From the NCBI GenBank assembly GCA_949282845.1, contig CASDQF010000034.1:1-55023 (forward strand): a stretch of 55,023 bases of DNA, given 5' to 3'. Each line of letters begins with the position of its first letter. Position 1 is the stretch's first letter. A program made the translations under genes and the position numbers. The DNA is from an uncultured Alphaproteobacteria bacterium (GTDB lineage Bacteria > Pseudomonadota > Alphaproteobacteria > CAAHEQ01 > UBA3637). The notes beneath the pieces are model-generated. The model had not been told where the DNA came from and did not search any database. It saw nothing but the letters and a program-made list of their open reading frames with translations. This document shows, piece by piece, positions 34,994 through 43,807 of the stretch.

Positions 34994-36872
34994 TTTTTTT
35001 ATTTTCTTTTAGCTTTTTTAAAGCAAGTGTTTTACAAAGAGTATTTCTTTTCTTACAAAGAGTATTTCTTTTCTTACAAAGAGTATTTTTTTTCTTTTTT
35101 CCTCTGAAGAATTCTAATTCTTCTTTATACAACCCATAAAAATATCCCCGCTGAGCGATTAAATCTTGCGGAGTCCCGTCTTCGATAATCTTTCCGTTAG
35201 AAAGTAAAACAGCTCGATCCGCTTTTGCAATTTCTGCCGGATTATGAGAAATTAAAATCAATGTTTTATCCTCACCAAAAGCCAAAATTGTATCTAAAAC
35301 AGTTCGTGCAGTATATCTGTCAAGTGCCGACGTCGGTTCATCCATCAGCACAATCGGACTCTCTTTCAAAAAAGCCTGTGCAATCGCCAAACGCTGTTGT
35401 TGGCCTCCGGACAGCATATTAGGTAGAGCATCATATCCTGCAGCCAAAGACATTATTTCTTCATGTAAACCAGCTTTTTTCATACAATCTTCCATTTCTG
35501 CCCACGATGCATCAGGTTTAACCAAACGCAGGTTTTCCCGAATAGAGCGTTTCAAAAAATCAGGTTTTTGCTCAACATAAGAAATTTGCCGATTTAAATC
35601 TTCCAATTGCAGCTCTCGAATATCAGTTCCATCAATTTTAATCTGCCCATTCGTAATTTCCATTTCATGTTTCAGCAAATTAATCAAAGTCGTTTTACCA
35701 GACCCCGTTTTACCAATAATAACCAATCGTTCTCCTTTATGAATCTGCAAATTCAAACCATTCAATAAAGGTTTTTCTTGTCCAGGATAACAAAAAGAAA
35801 CATTTTCAAAAGAGATATTTCCCGAACAATGCTCCAATGTTTTCGTTCCGCTTAACGGTTCTAAAGATTTATCATATTCCAACTCTTTCATACTCTGTCG
35901 GTATGACAAATAATTTTCCTGCGCAGTTGAATAGTCATTAGCAGCGGCTGAACCACCGTAAAGAACATGATAAGCACTACCCGTCACCAAAAAATAGGCT
36001 CCAAGATCGCCCGTTTTCATAGCCGTATAAATTGCTGGCAAAGTAATTGCCAGAGAACCGATCAAATCGACAATTTTCATTAAAGCTTCTAATTTCAAAC
36101 GCTTTTTCTGCACTTTTTCGATTTTTTGTTGAGCATTTTGATTCAATAAAGTTATTGCTTCCATCTCGGCCTTTTCTTTATTATGAGTTCGAACAAAAGC
36201 AGCTTTTTCTAAAACATCACGTATTCTGGCAGAATTTTTACCCAATTTTTGGGCCACTGTTTGAAAAGATTTTTCAAATCGTTTATTCATTTGATGAAAC
36301 ATTCCAATCTTAATCGCTGTCACTCCTATTAAACTAAGGGCGATAACAGGAGATGCCGCCAATAAAATAGTACTGGAAATTGCAAATGAGCCAAAGTTAA
36401 TAAGTGCTCGAGAAGCCGTCTCTAAAACAGATTGTCCACGCCGAGAAGCTCTCATTAAAACTTCCGCCAAATAAGGAGCTGTTTTTTCTTTTTGAGCTAA
36501 TCGTGGCATTTTAAATACCTGATGCATATTTTTTTCAATCACTTTATTACCAAAACGTGTCTTAACCCAATTGATCATAATAAAAGATAAACGATTGACA
36601 AAGTTGCTGCTAACTTCCAGCACACCATAACCTATAGCTAATGTCACCGCCGCCGCCGTGATTGTTCCAGTAGAAATGACACCCGCAGCTGCATTTGTCA
36701 AAAATTGCAAAAAAACAGGTTGAAAACTGGATAAAGCAGAAAGACCAACCAATGTTGCTACAGTATAAAAGCTATTCTTTTTATTCTCACGAACAGTTTC
36801 TGATAAAAAAGAAAATAAATCTTGTATATCTTTATTTTTTTTTACTAGCATTGATAAATGTTGTTTCAGCAT
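34986..36872 (-). CDS. ABC exporter (membrane domain fused to ATPase)
   Basis: A 628-aa type IV ABC exporter half-transporter. Residues about 30-310 form the six-helix transmembrane domain. The ATPase domain (about 345-590) has Walker A GKTGSGKTT, Q-loop SYVEQ, signature LSGGQQQRLAIAQ, Walker B VLMDEPTSALD and the switch ISHN. The last about 30 residues are an unusual Lys-rich tail with KRNTLCK repeated three times, encoded by a 21-bp tandem repeat. The substrate is unknown. It interrupts the conserved infB-rbfA-truB operon and may have its own promoter. Confidence 0.88.
   Translation of the reverse strand: MLKQHLSMLVKKNKDIQDLFSFLSETVRENKKNSFYTVATLVGLSALSSFQPVFLQFLTNAAAGVISTGTITAAAVTLAIGYGVLEVSSNFVNRLSFIMINWVKTRFGNKVIEKNMHQVFKMPRLAQKEKTAPYLAEVLMRASRRGQSVLETASRALINFGSFAISSTILLAASPVIALSLIGVTAIKIGMFHQMNKRFEKSFQTVAQKLGKNSARIRDVLEKAAFVRTHNKEKAEMEAITLLNQNAQQKIEKVQKKRLKLEALMKIVDLIGSLAITLPAIYTAMKTGDLGAYFLVTGSAYHVLYGGSAAANDYSTAQENYLSYRQSMKELEYDKSLEPLSGTKTLEHCSGNISFENVSFCYPGQEKPLLNGLNLQIHKGERLVIIGKTGSGKTTLINLLKHEMEITNGQIKIDGTDIRELQLEDLNRQISYVEQKPDFLKRSIRENLRLVKPDASWAEMEDCMKKAGLHEEIMSLAAGYDALPNMLSGGQQQRLAIAQAFLKESPIVLMDEPTSALDRYTARTVLDTILAFGEDKTLILISHNPAEIAKADRAVLLSNGKIIEDGTPQDLIAQRGYFYGLYKEELEFFRGKKKKNTLCKKRNTLCKKRNTLCKTLALKKLKENKKNV
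35032..35094. repeat. 21-bp tandem repeat, three copies
   Basis: The unit TTACAAAGAGTATTTCTTTT plus C occurs at 35032-35052, 35053-35073 and 35074-35094; the third copy differs by one base. Being 21 bp it keeps frame and encodes KRNTLCK-type heptads at the C-terminus of the ABC exporter. It probably changes copy number by slippage. Confidence 0.92.
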
Positions 36873-36880
36873 TTTCTTAT

Positions 36881-36895
36881 CCTCATTGACTGAGG
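36881..36895 (-). promoter_or_regulatory. Hairpin over the ribosome-binding site of the ABC exporter
   Basis: On the minus strand CCTCA-GTCAA-TGAGG forms a 5-bp stem whose 3' arm contains the GAGG Shine-Dalgarno of the gene starting at 36872. Just upstream, TATGAT on the minus strand could be a -10 box. Both would give the inserted cassette separate control. Confidence 0.4.
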
Positions 36896-36934
36896 AAATT
36901 GTATCATAAAATATGGTATTTTTCTATAAAAAAA

Positions 36935-37327
36935 TCAGTCTTCCTTATTAATATCCGCCTTAACTTTAGGATCATTCAACAATGTTTCAATTTTAACGGC
37001 TTCATCAAAAGAATTATCCTCTCTAAAGCGAATATCTGGTGTAATACGCAAACGTATTTTCTGTCCAACGGCTTTACGAAAAATACCTTTATTTCGATTT
37101 AATGCGTCAATAACCGTCTGAACCGGCTGCCCGCCAATGGAGTGAACATAAGCTGTTGCCCAAGAAAAATCCGGACTCATTTTTACTTCAGTAATCATGA
37201 CCAAAGCACCATTTAAATCTCCGTCATACAAGTCTTGTTTCAGTAAAACGTCTGATAAAACATGGCGAACTTCTTCACCAACTCGCAACTGCCGCTCTGT
37301 CGGCATTTTTGGTTCATTTTTGACCAT
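36935..37327 (-). CDS. rbfA: Ribosome-binding factor A
   Basis: A 130-aa KH-like protein that matures the 5' end of 16S rRNA and helps cold adaptation. Family features are RQLRVGEEVRHVLSDVLLK at the N-terminus, ITEVKMSPDFSWATAYVHS in the middle and LRITPDIRFREDNSFDEA near the end. It begins two bases after the infB stop. The gene after it is not truB but an ABC exporter. Confidence 0.95.
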   Translation of the reverse strand: MVKNEPKMPTERQLRVGEEVRHVLSDVLLKQDLYDGDLNGALVMITEVKMSPDFSWATAYVHSIGGQPVQTVIDALNRNKGIFRKAVGQKIRLRITPDIRFREDNSFDEAVKIETLLNDPKVKADINKED

Positions 37328-37329
37328 CT

Positions 37330-39777
37330 TTACACCCGAATATCTAAAGAAACAGCAACCTGTTCTATCTCAAAACATTCTATTGTATCACCGACTTTAA
37401 TGTCATCATAGTTCGCAAAGCTCATACCACATTCAAACCCGGATTTAACTTCTTTAACATCGTCTTTAAAGCGTTTTAACTGAGACAATTCGCCTTCATG
37501 AATGACAACATTATCTCGTAACAAACGAACTTTAGCACCACGTTTGACCAAACCTTCTGTCACCATACAACCAGCCACATTACCGACCTTCGATACATGT
37601 ATAACCTGACGAACTTCAGCATAGCCCAAGATTTTTTCTTTTTCTTCCGGCGTCAATAAGCCTTCAACTGCTTTCTTCATATCATTCGCCACATCATAAA
37701 TAATCGAATAATAACGAATGTCAACATTATCACGTTTAGCATTTTCACGTGCTTGCGGATTTGCTCGAACATTAAAACCAATAATCGTCGCATTTGATGC
37801 ACGCGCTAAAGCGACATCTGTTTCATTGATGCTACCGACTGCAGCATGTAAAACACGTATCCGAACTTCATCATTCGCAATCTTTGCCAAAGTTCCTTGT
37901 AATGCTTCCACAGACCCCTGCACATCACCTTTGACAATAACAGGGAATTCTTTTGTTTCTCCGGCTTTGATTTGTGCAAACATTTGCTCCATTGTCGAAC
38001 CGCTAGCACGTTTAACCGTCATAGCTTCACGAGCTTTCCTTTGACGATACCCGGAAATTTCACGAGCCTTTGCTTCATCTTCGACAACAGTTAATTCATC
38101 ACCAGCCGCAGGAACTCCTTGAAGCCCCACAACTTCAACCGGTGTTGCCGGTAAAGCTTCTTTTACTCGTTGTCCTTGATCATTCAACAAAGATCTGACA
38201 CGACCCCACTCCTGACCGACAACAAAAATATCTCCGATTTTCAGCGTCCCACGAGACACTAAAACCGTTGCCACCGGACCACGACCTTTTTCCATCTTGG
38301 ATTCCACGACAACTCCTTCGGCTGCACGGTTAGGATTAGCTTTTAAATCTAAAACTTCTGCTTGTAATAAAACAGCTTCAACCAACTTATCTAAGTTTGT
38401 CCGCTGTTTAGCCGATACTTCAACAGATAATACATCACCACCTAAACTTTCCACGACAACTTCATGGTTTAATAATTCCATTTTAACCTTGTCTGGATTT
38501 GCGCCCGGAACATCAATCTTGTTAATGGCAACAACGATAGGAACACCAGCAGCTTTAGCATGATTAATGGCCTCTATTGTCTGAGGCATAACACCGTCAT
38601 TTGCAGCAACAACCAAAATAACAATATCCGTAATCTTAGCACCTCTGGCACGCATCGCCGTAAAAGCTTCATGACCCGGCGTATCGATAAATGTCACTTT
38701 TTGACCAGACGGCATTGTCACTTGATAAGCACCAATATGTTGTGTAATACCACCAGCTTCACCGCTTGCCACATGCGTCGAACGAAGTGCATCCAATAGA
38801 GATGTCTTACCATGATCAACATGTCCCATAACGGTCACAACAGGAGGACGAGGCTGTTTATCTTCTTCTTTATCTTCTGCCGTTTTTAAAATATCTTCCA
38901 CATCCGATTCTGCAACACGTATCACTTTATGACCTAATTCTTCCGCGACCAACTCTGCTGTATCCGCGTCAATTGTCTGCGTAATCGTTGCCATAACACC
39001 CATATTCATAAGCGTCTTTACAACTGTCGCAGCTCGTTCCGCCATACGGTTAGCCAGCTCTTGAACCGTAATTGTTTCAGGTATCACAACATCTCGTGCA
39101 ATTTTCTCGGCAGTCTTTAACGCCTCGGCATGTTTCAGCTTCTCTTTCTCACGAGCACGACGGATAGAGGCCAAACTTCGACCACGACGTTGACCCCACC
39201 CATCATCATCGTCATCATCGCTGCCTGTATACGCAGATATATTTATTTTACCGCCTTTACGACGTTCTTCATTTACCTTAGGACGTTTAACAGGCAACGC
39301 TCTTTCTTGCTGAGTTTTCTTACGAGATTTAAAATCTTCTTCCTCATCTTCATCGTCTTCTACATATTTCTTTTTGTTTTCCTTAGCTTGTTGCTTGACC
39401 TCGTAATCGGAGGGAACCTCGGTCAATGGCTCTTGTGCATTTTCTTTTTCAGCTGTTTCAGAGACTTTTTTTGCCTGTTCTTCAGCTTCTTCCTTTAATC
39501 TACGCGCCTCCGCTTCTGCTCGTTCACGCGCACGTTGCTCTTCTACTTTCTTAGCTTCCTTCAACAATTGAATTTTATGAGCTTGCTGAGCGTCTGCCTG
39601 TGCCGCTGTCAATGGAACAGTCCCCTGTTGAATTGTCCGCTTTTTCCGAACTTCAACTTGAACCATCTTGGAAGAAGAACCAAAACCTTGACGAATATGT
39701 GAACGCTCTAAAGGCCGTTTTAACTCTAATTTGCCTCTATTCAGCGTTAAAGATGTTTTTTTCGTTTCTTCTGTCAT
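37330..39777 (-). CDS. infB: Translation initiation factor IF-2
   Basis: An 815-aa GTPase that brings initiator tRNA to the 30S subunit. It has a basic, charged N-terminal region (coiled coil about 60-150), an IF2_N segment near 225-275, and the GTPase domain with [11 protein letters not shown] (G1, about 316), DTPGHEAF (G3) and NKID (G4). Beta-barrel domains follow, ending with [18 protein letters not shown], the conserved C2 domain motif. Overlaps the ylxR-like gene by 4 bp. Confidence 0.97.
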   Translation of the reverse strand: MTEETKKTSLTLNRGKLELKRPLERSHIRQGFGSSSKMVQVEVRKKRTIQQGTVPLTAAQADAQQAHKIQLLKEAKKVEEQRARERAEAEARRLKEEAEEQAKKVSETAEKENAQEPLTEVPSDYEVKQQAKENKKKYVEDDEDEEEDFKSRKKTQQERALPVKRPKVNEERRKGGKINISAYTGSDDDDDDGWGQRRGRSLASIRRAREKEKLKHAEALKTAEKIARDVVIPETITVQELANRMAERAATVVKTLMNMGVMATITQTIDADTAELVAEELGHKVIRVAESDVEDILKTAEDKEEDKQPRPPVVTVMGHVDHGKTSLLDALRSTHVASGEAGGITQHIGAYQVTMPSGQKVTFIDTPGHEAFTAMRARGAKITDIVILVVAANDGVMPQTIEAINHAKAAGVPIVVAINKIDVPGANPDKVKMELLNHEVVVESLGGDVLSVEVSAKQRTNLDKLVEAVLLQAEVLDLKANPNRAAEGVVVESKMEKGRGPVATVLVSRGTLKIGDIFVVGQEWGRVRSLLNDQGQRVKEALPATPVEVVGLQGVPAAGDELTVVEDEAKAREISGYRQRKAREAMTVKRASGSTMEQMFAQIKAGETKEFPVIVKGDVQGSVEALQGTLAKIANDEVRIRVLHAAVGSINETDVALARASNATIIGFNVRANPQARENAKRDNVDIRYYSIIYDVANDMKKAVEGLLTPEEKEKILGYAEVRQVIHVSKVGNVAGCMVTEGLVKRGAKVRLLRDNVVIHEGELSQLKRFKDDVKEVKSGFECGMSFANYDDIKVGDTIECFEIEQVAVSLDIRV

Positions 39778-40397
39778 TCTTTATTTTCCTCTTTTTCTTG
39801 ATAGGCGCGCCACCGCAACACCTCTTTTTTAAAAGTTTCAGCTAGTTTACTCTTTTTTATTCCCAAATGCACGCAAAAATCGCGACCAAGCACTAAATCT
39901 AATTCTTCAGTCGTAAAATCTTCGACTTGAAAAGCGTCTGAAAAAAGTTCTTGCAGATGTTTTTTTTCTGTCGGAGAACCATCTTTTGCTTGAACGATAA
40001 CTTCAATGGAATATTGATGGGCTGTCTCTTTAACCTTATCAAAACCGATGACCAAATATCCTGCTTTCTTAGCTATTCCGAGTATTTCCAAGCATCTTTT
40101 CTTTAATAAATCAGCAATATGCTCAACAAATCCTTCTGGAACTGTCACATTCGTATGAAGCGCCTTACGAAAAGAGCCTTTTGCAATCGCTGTTTCCAAA
40201 ACAGACCGAGATGCCTTCAGCCAAACGCCTCTACCTCCAAGTTTTTCTGATAAATCCGGATAAATCAACTGATCCGGCCCTTCCACAAAACGTATCAAAC
40301 TGCTCCGAAGCCCAGGCTCGCCGGTGATAAAACACCGACGCTCGCCTAAGTCCGCTTTAACTTGACAACTTTTATTTTTGTGTTTTGTCACCGTCAA
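39774..40397 (-). CDS. YlxR-domain RNA-binding protein with L7Ae-like C-terminus
   Basis: A 207-aa nusA-infB intergenic protein. Residues about 20-95 form the YlxR/DUF448 domain ([20 protein letters not shown]). Residues about 105-190 look like a ribosomal L7Ae-type fold ([21 protein letters not shown]). Such fusions are usual in alphaproteobacteria. The protein probably binds RNA near the ribosome or transcription machinery. The start overlaps the nusA end by 26 bp and the stop overlaps infB by 4 bp, so the three are tightly coupled. Confidence 0.88.
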   Translation of the reverse strand: MTVTKHKNKSCQVKADLGERRCFITGEPGLRSSLIRFVEGPDQLIYPDLSEKLGGRGVWLKASRSVLETAIAKGSFRKALHTNVTVPEGFVEHIADLLKKRCLEILGIAKKAGYLVIGFDKVKETAHQYSIEVIVQAKDGSPTEKKHLQELFSDAFQVEDFTTEELDLVLGRDFCVHLGIKKSKLAETFKKEVLRWRAYQEKEENKE

Positions 40398-41892
40398 ACC
40401 AATGCTCCCGCGCTTTCATAATCAGCGCATTTGCCGTCTCTTCATCAATGGCTTCTTTTCCTAAAATCTCTATCAGCTCATCTGATGATAAATCCGCAAA
40501 ATCATCTAAAGTTTTAATGTCATGCTCACCTAATTTAACCAGCATTTCAAGTGTTAAACCTGATAATGCTTTCAAATCTTCGGCTATTTCCATAGAAGCA
40601 AGTTTCTTTTCAAATGCTGAATTCTTTTCTTCTAAATAAGTTTTCGCACGATTTTGTAATTCCGTTGCCAATCCTTCATCAAAGCCATCAATACTTAATA
40701 ACTCTTCTAAATCAACATAAGCAACTTCCTCTATTTTCGTGAAACCCTCTTGTATCAACAGATGCGCAATCATATCATCGACATCCAATGCCGTTGTGAA
40801 TAACTCCAATCGACCTTTTTCTTCGGCCTGGCGATGTTCTGCTTCTTGTGCTTCGTTTAAAACATCAATATGCCAATTCGTCAATTGACTGGTCAAACGA
40901 ACATTTTGTCCTCGACGACCAATCGCTTGAGATAATTGCTCATCCGGAACGACGACTTCCGCATTCTTAGATTCCTCATCTAAAACAATTTTCAAGACTT
41001 CTGAAGGAGCTAAGGCATTCACAATAAAAGTTGCCGGATCAGATGACCAATGAACAACATCTATCTTTTCGCCTTGTAATTCCGTGACAATCGCTTGAAC
41101 TCGAACACCTCTCATGCCGATACAAGCACCTCGTGGATCTACAGAAGAATCTTTAGAATAAACAGCAACTTTTGCTCGTGACCCCGGATCTCTTGCCACA
41201 GATTTAATCTCAATAATTCCATCATAAACCTCGGGAACTTCCGCCGCAAATAATTTCGCCAAAAATTGCGGATGAGAACGAGTCAGAAAAATTTGAGGAC
41301 CTCTGTTTTCGGAACGCACATCTAATAATAATGCACGTACACGATCCCCTACTCGGAAAGTTTCATTCGGAATAAGCTCATCACGACGCAATATAGCTTC
41401 AGCTCGTCCTAAATCAACAATCACATTACCGAGTTCAACACGTTTCACCGTTCCATGAACAATCTCACCTATTTTATCTTTAAATTCATTGTATTGATGC
41501 ATACGTTCCGCATCACGCACTTTCTGTGTGATGACTTGCTTAGCCGTTTGTGCGGCTATACGACCAAAATCGATTGGCGGTAAAGGATCTATGACAAACT
41601 CTCCGACTTTTAAATCAGGATACTTCTTAGCCGCTTCTGTCGCCGAAATTTGTGTCATTTCATTTTCTACTTCGTTGACGACTTCGACATAACGAGCCAA
41701 TCTGATTTCTCCCGTTTTCCTGTCAATCTGCGCACGAATATCATATTCCGGACCATATTTCGACCGCCCGGCACGTGCAATAGCAAATTCCATTGCCGAT
41801 AAAACATCGTCGCGCTCAATCCCTTTTTCGCGAGCAACCATATCTGCTACCTGAAGTAATTCCGGTCGTGAAAGTGATGTTGTATTTTCCAT
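40372..41892 (-). CDS. nusA: Transcription termination/antitermination protein NusA
   Basis: A 506-aa RNA polymerase partner. Domains: an N-terminal polymerase-binding domain (1-130), S1 (about 135-200, GEIVHGTVKRVELGNVIVDLG), two KH domains (with GMRGVRVQAIVTELQGEKIDVV and QAIGRRGQNVRLTSQL), and two C-terminal acidic helix-hairpin-helix repeats (about 360-490), the form found in proteobacteria. Second gene of the rimP operon. Confidence 0.96.
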   Translation of the reverse strand: MENTTSLSRPELLQVADMVAREKGIERDDVLSAMEFAIARAGRSKYGPEYDIRAQIDRKTGEIRLARYVEVVNEVENEMTQISATEAAKKYPDLKVGEFVIDPLPPIDFGRIAAQTAKQVITQKVRDAERMHQYNEFKDKIGEIVHGTVKRVELGNVIVDLGRAEAILRRDELIPNETFRVGDRVRALLLDVRSENRGPQIFLTRSHPQFLAKLFAAEVPEVYDGIIEIKSVARDPGSRAKVAVYSKDSSVDPRGACIGMRGVRVQAIVTELQGEKIDVVHWSSDPATFIVNALAPSEVLKIVLDEESKNAEVVVPDEQLSQAIGRRGQNVRLTSQLTNWHIDVLNEAQEAEHRQAEEKGRLELFTTALDVDDMIAHLLIQEGFTKIEEVAYVDLEELLSIDGFDEGLATELQNRAKTYLEEKNSAFEKKLASMEIAEDLKALSGLTLEMLVKLGEHDIKTLDDFADLSSDELIEILGKEAIDEETANALIMKAREHWFDGDKTQK

Positions 41893-41905
41893 AATATTTT
41901 CCTTC

Positions 41906-42400
41906 TTAACTATTTTTCAAAAAAGATGCCACCAACTCATCTGTTAAGACAAGCTTCGCTTTACTGATTTGAGCAAACGGAATGCGAATTTCCGCACCCT
42001 CAAACATCATGATAACCTGTTCTGTCGCTGCGTCATAACCTAACAATTTACCTCGAAAACGCTTCCGACCATCTATCGCCGACAGACTTTCTAATTTCAT
42101 TTCATTTCCTTTGAAACGCTCATAATCTTCTGCTTTAACAAGAGGACGATCTATTCCTGGAGATGTCACCTCTAATGTATAACGTTCTTTAATCGGATCT
42201 TCCACATCCAACAGAGCTGAAATGGAACGAGATAATGCTTCACAATCCTCAACCTGCATATTACGACGATCTTGTCGCTCCGCCATAATTTGTAATGTTT
42301 TATTACCTTCCGCACCCTGGAATAAAATCCGCACCAAGTCATATCCCATTTCTTCAAGGGTGGGCGTAATAATATTCGAAACTTTATTTATAATATCCAT
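41906..42400 (-). CDS. rimP: Ribosome maturation factor RimP
   Basis: A 164-aa 30S assembly factor. The N-terminal domain has GYDLVRILFQG and an LDVEDPIKERYTLEVTSPGIDRPL motif, the family signature. The C-terminal part is an SH3-like barrel (KRFRGKLLGYDAATEQVIMMFEG). First gene of the rimP-nusA-ylxR-infB cluster. A GAAAGGAAG site precedes the ATG, and a terminator-like hairpin sits in the leader. Confidence 0.95.
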   Translation of the reverse strand: MDIINKVSNIITPTLEEMGYDLVRILFQGAEGNKTLQIMAERQDRRNMQVEDCEALSRSISALLDVEDPIKERYTLEVTSPGIDRPLVKAEDYERFKGNEMKLESLSAIDGRKRFRGKLLGYDAATEQVIMMFEGAEIRIPFAQISKAKLVLTDELVASFLKNS

Positions 42401-42417
42401 ACTCTTCCTTTCTTTAT

Positions 42418-42446
42418 CAAAAAAGGCGGGGCTTTTGGCCCCACCC
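42418..42446 (-). terminator. Hairpin terminator in the rimP leader
   Basis: GGGGC and GCCCC (42428-42432 and 42438-42442) pair around TTTTG with a short outer extension, then TTTTTT on the minus strand, 17 nt before the rimP start. No minus-strand gene ends just upstream, so it probably acts as an attenuator for the operon. Premature terminators ahead of rimP have been described in other proteobacteria. Confidence 0.7.
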
Positions 42447-42583
42447 TCTTCATTTATTTTGGAGAATGTACTTTCCTTATACCTTTTCTTTTTTTAAATT
42501 GCAAGTATTTTTTTTATCAATTCCTCTTTTAAACTCAATAAAATAAAAAATTCTCTTGCGCAAAAAATATTTTTTTGGCATGC

Positions 42584-42589
42584 TATCAT
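42584..42589 (+). promoter_or_regulatory. Possible extended -10 box for the attenuator transcript
   Basis: TATCAT preceded by TGC matches the extended -10 form (TGnTATAAT). No convincing -35 at the normal distance. The predicted start near 42594-42596 would leave a very short 5' leader before the small ORF, so this assignment is weak. Confidence 0.3.
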
Positions 42590-42604
42590 TCATAGGAAAT
42601 AAAA

Positions 42605-42667
42605 ATGATGATAAAAAATACATTTTTTTGGGCTTTTTACTTTACTGAGGTGAAAAAACTCGGATAA
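42605..42667 (+). CDS. Aromatic-rich leader peptide (pheL-like), 20 residues
   Basis: A 20-codon ORF with AGGA 7 nt before its ATG. Residues 7-13 read FFWAFYF: four Phe, one Trp and one Tyr in seven positions. This closely recalls the E. coli pheA leader peptide core FFFAFFFT. The stop at 42665-42667 lies inside the 3' arm of the first RNA stem. The ORF is followed by alternative stems and a terminator in attenuator order, so it is best read as a ribosome-stalling leader peptide that senses charged tRNA-Phe (or Trp/Tyr). Confidence 0.65.
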   Translation: MMIKNTFFWAFYFTEVKKLG

Positions 42668-42723
42668 GCCCCCTATTCATTTAACAAATTCAAAAAGAGC
42701 GGGTTTTATCCCCGCTCTTTTTT
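42630..42723 (+). promoter_or_regulatory. Transcription attenuator with competing RNA stems
   Basis: Segment 1 GGGCTT (42630-42635, within the Trp-Ala-Phe codons) pairs with segment 2 AAGCCC (42666-42671). An inner stem CTGAG/CTCGG supports it. Segment 2, extended to AAGCCCCCT (42666-42674), can instead pair with segment 3 AGCGGGTTT (42698-42706) in eight of nine positions. Segment 3 is also the left arm of the terminator AAAAGAGCGGG/CCCGCTCTTTT (42693-42703, 42711-42721) with T-run. A ribosome stalled on the aromatic codons would cover segment 1, free segment 2 and prevent termination. Function inferred from pairing. Confidence 0.65.
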
Positions 42724-42741
42724 ATAAAAAAGGAGATTAAA

Positions 42742-43074
42742 ATGACAATACTGGAAAATACACAAACACTCGCTACCCTAATACAAGAAGATAAAAGGAG
42801 AGAAGCTCTCGATTTACTGGAAAAACAACCCGTCGATGTTCAAACAATACTCAATAAAAATGCAGATACTCTTCTCTCTTTAGCCTGTTCTCAACACAAC
42901 TTTCCGCTCGCAGACATGCTCTTAGAAAAAGGAGCGACTATCACTGCGTCCCTCTCCCATCTCGTCCAAAAAGATAATTTAGTGGCCCGTTATATGGCTC
43001 TCCGTTGTATTAGCACGCACAATATAACAAAGCACTCTGAAATTATTTCCTTACAGAAACAAAAATGCCGTTAA
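42742..43074 (+). CDS. Small ankyrin-type protein downstream of the attenuator
   Basis: A 110-aa soluble protein. Residues about 38-70 (NADTLLSLACSQHNFPLADM, then LLEKGA) match one ankyrin repeat; flanking helices could be degenerate repeats. AAAGGAG lies before the ATG, 18 nt after the attenuator T-run, so its expression should depend on read-through. Its stop overlaps the stop of the DUF1150 gene on the other strand by 4 bp. Function unknown; it is not a biosynthetic enzyme, which is odd for a gene behind an aromatic leader peptide. Confidence 0.7.
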   Translation: MTILENTQTLATLIQEDKRREALDLLEKQPVDVQTILNKNADTLLSLACSQHNFPLADMLLEKGATITASLSHLVQKDNLVARYMALRCISTHNITKHSEIISLQKQKCR

Positions 43075-43307
43075 TGAACACTCATCGGCGTCATATCATT
43101 CTGAGCAATAATCGCCAAAGCGACATCTCGTTCCGCCGCATACCCCATGCGAGACCCTTCCGCTCCATAAATAGCCCACACAGGCTCATCATTGACGATG
43201 TCCTGTTTAATATAAGCTATATCATCCAACCCCCAATCTATAAAACTATCATCAGGAGAAAGGTCGCATTCTATTAAGTTCTTCTTTTCTATACTAATCA
43301 TGCTCAT
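43071..43307 (-). CDS. DUF1150 family protein
   Basis: A 78-aa protein of the alphaproteobacterial DUF1150 family. The C-terminal half has the expected form, with VWAIYGAEGSRMGYAAERDVALAIIAQNDMTPMSVH-like residues in which a short strand pair is followed by a helix and a final V-H. This family nearly always follows an Hsp20 gene, as here, with a 14-bp overlap. A role with the small heat-shock protein is suspected but not established. Confidence 0.8.
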   Translation of the reverse strand: MSMISIEKKNLIECDLSPDDSFIDWGLDDIAYIKQDIVNDEPVWAIYGAEGSRMGYAAERDVALAIIAQNDMTPMSVH

Positions 43308-43746
43308 CCTTTGCTTTTAACTCAATTTCTTTGTTTTTGGAAGTATTAATTTTAATCTTCATAATATTTGTCTTCGGCTCTGGCTTTTCTAAATCAATAT
43401 GTAATAAGCCCTTATCCATAGTTGCACCACTCACGCGCATGCCTTGTGCCAACATAAAGGTTCTTTGAAAATTTCGACCGGCAATTCCTCGATATAAATA
43501 TTGATGTTGCTCTCCTTCAGAACTTTGACGACCTCTGATAATCAACTGGTTATCTTCAACTGAAACATCTAAATCCTTTTCATCATACCCCGCAACAGCC
43601 AAACTAATACGCAAACGATTTTCCGTCAGCTGCTCTATATTATAAGGAGGAAACCCTTCACTGCCTGCCTTTGTCAGTTGCTCCATCATCCGTTCCAAGT
43701 TATCAAATCCTAACATAAACGGATTATTAAATTGAACTCGCGTCAT
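43294..43746 (-). CDS. Hsp20-family small heat-shock protein
   Basis: A 150-aa ATP-independent holdase chaperone of the IbpA type. The alpha-crystallin domain spans about 35-125, with YNIEQLTENRLRISLAVAGY at its start, the VEDNQLIIRGRQ strand and an FQRTFMLAQGMRVSGATMDKG stretch typical of proteobacterial Hsp20. A short charged tail follows. It binds unfolding proteins under heat stress. It lies between dnaA and DUF1150 in the same direction. Confidence 0.92.
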   Translation of the reverse strand: MTRVQFNNPFMLGFDNLERMMEQLTKAGSEGFPPYNIEQLTENRLRISLAVAGYDEKDLDVSVEDNQLIIRGRQSSEGEQHQYLYRGIAGRNFQRTFMLAQGMRVSGATMDKGLLHIDLEKPEPKTNIMKIKINTSKNKEIELKAKDEHD

Positions 43747-43807
43747 CTTTGCTCTCCTGAACCATAAGAAAGAAAATAGACATCTCTTTTGTTTTTTACA
43801 AGAACCC

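Noticed and set aside
39130..39498. Hydrophobic plus-strand ORF of 122 codons inside infB
   Set aside because: It is the antisense of the charged Lys/Glu-rich N-terminal region of IF-2, which yields Phe/Leu-rich shadows.
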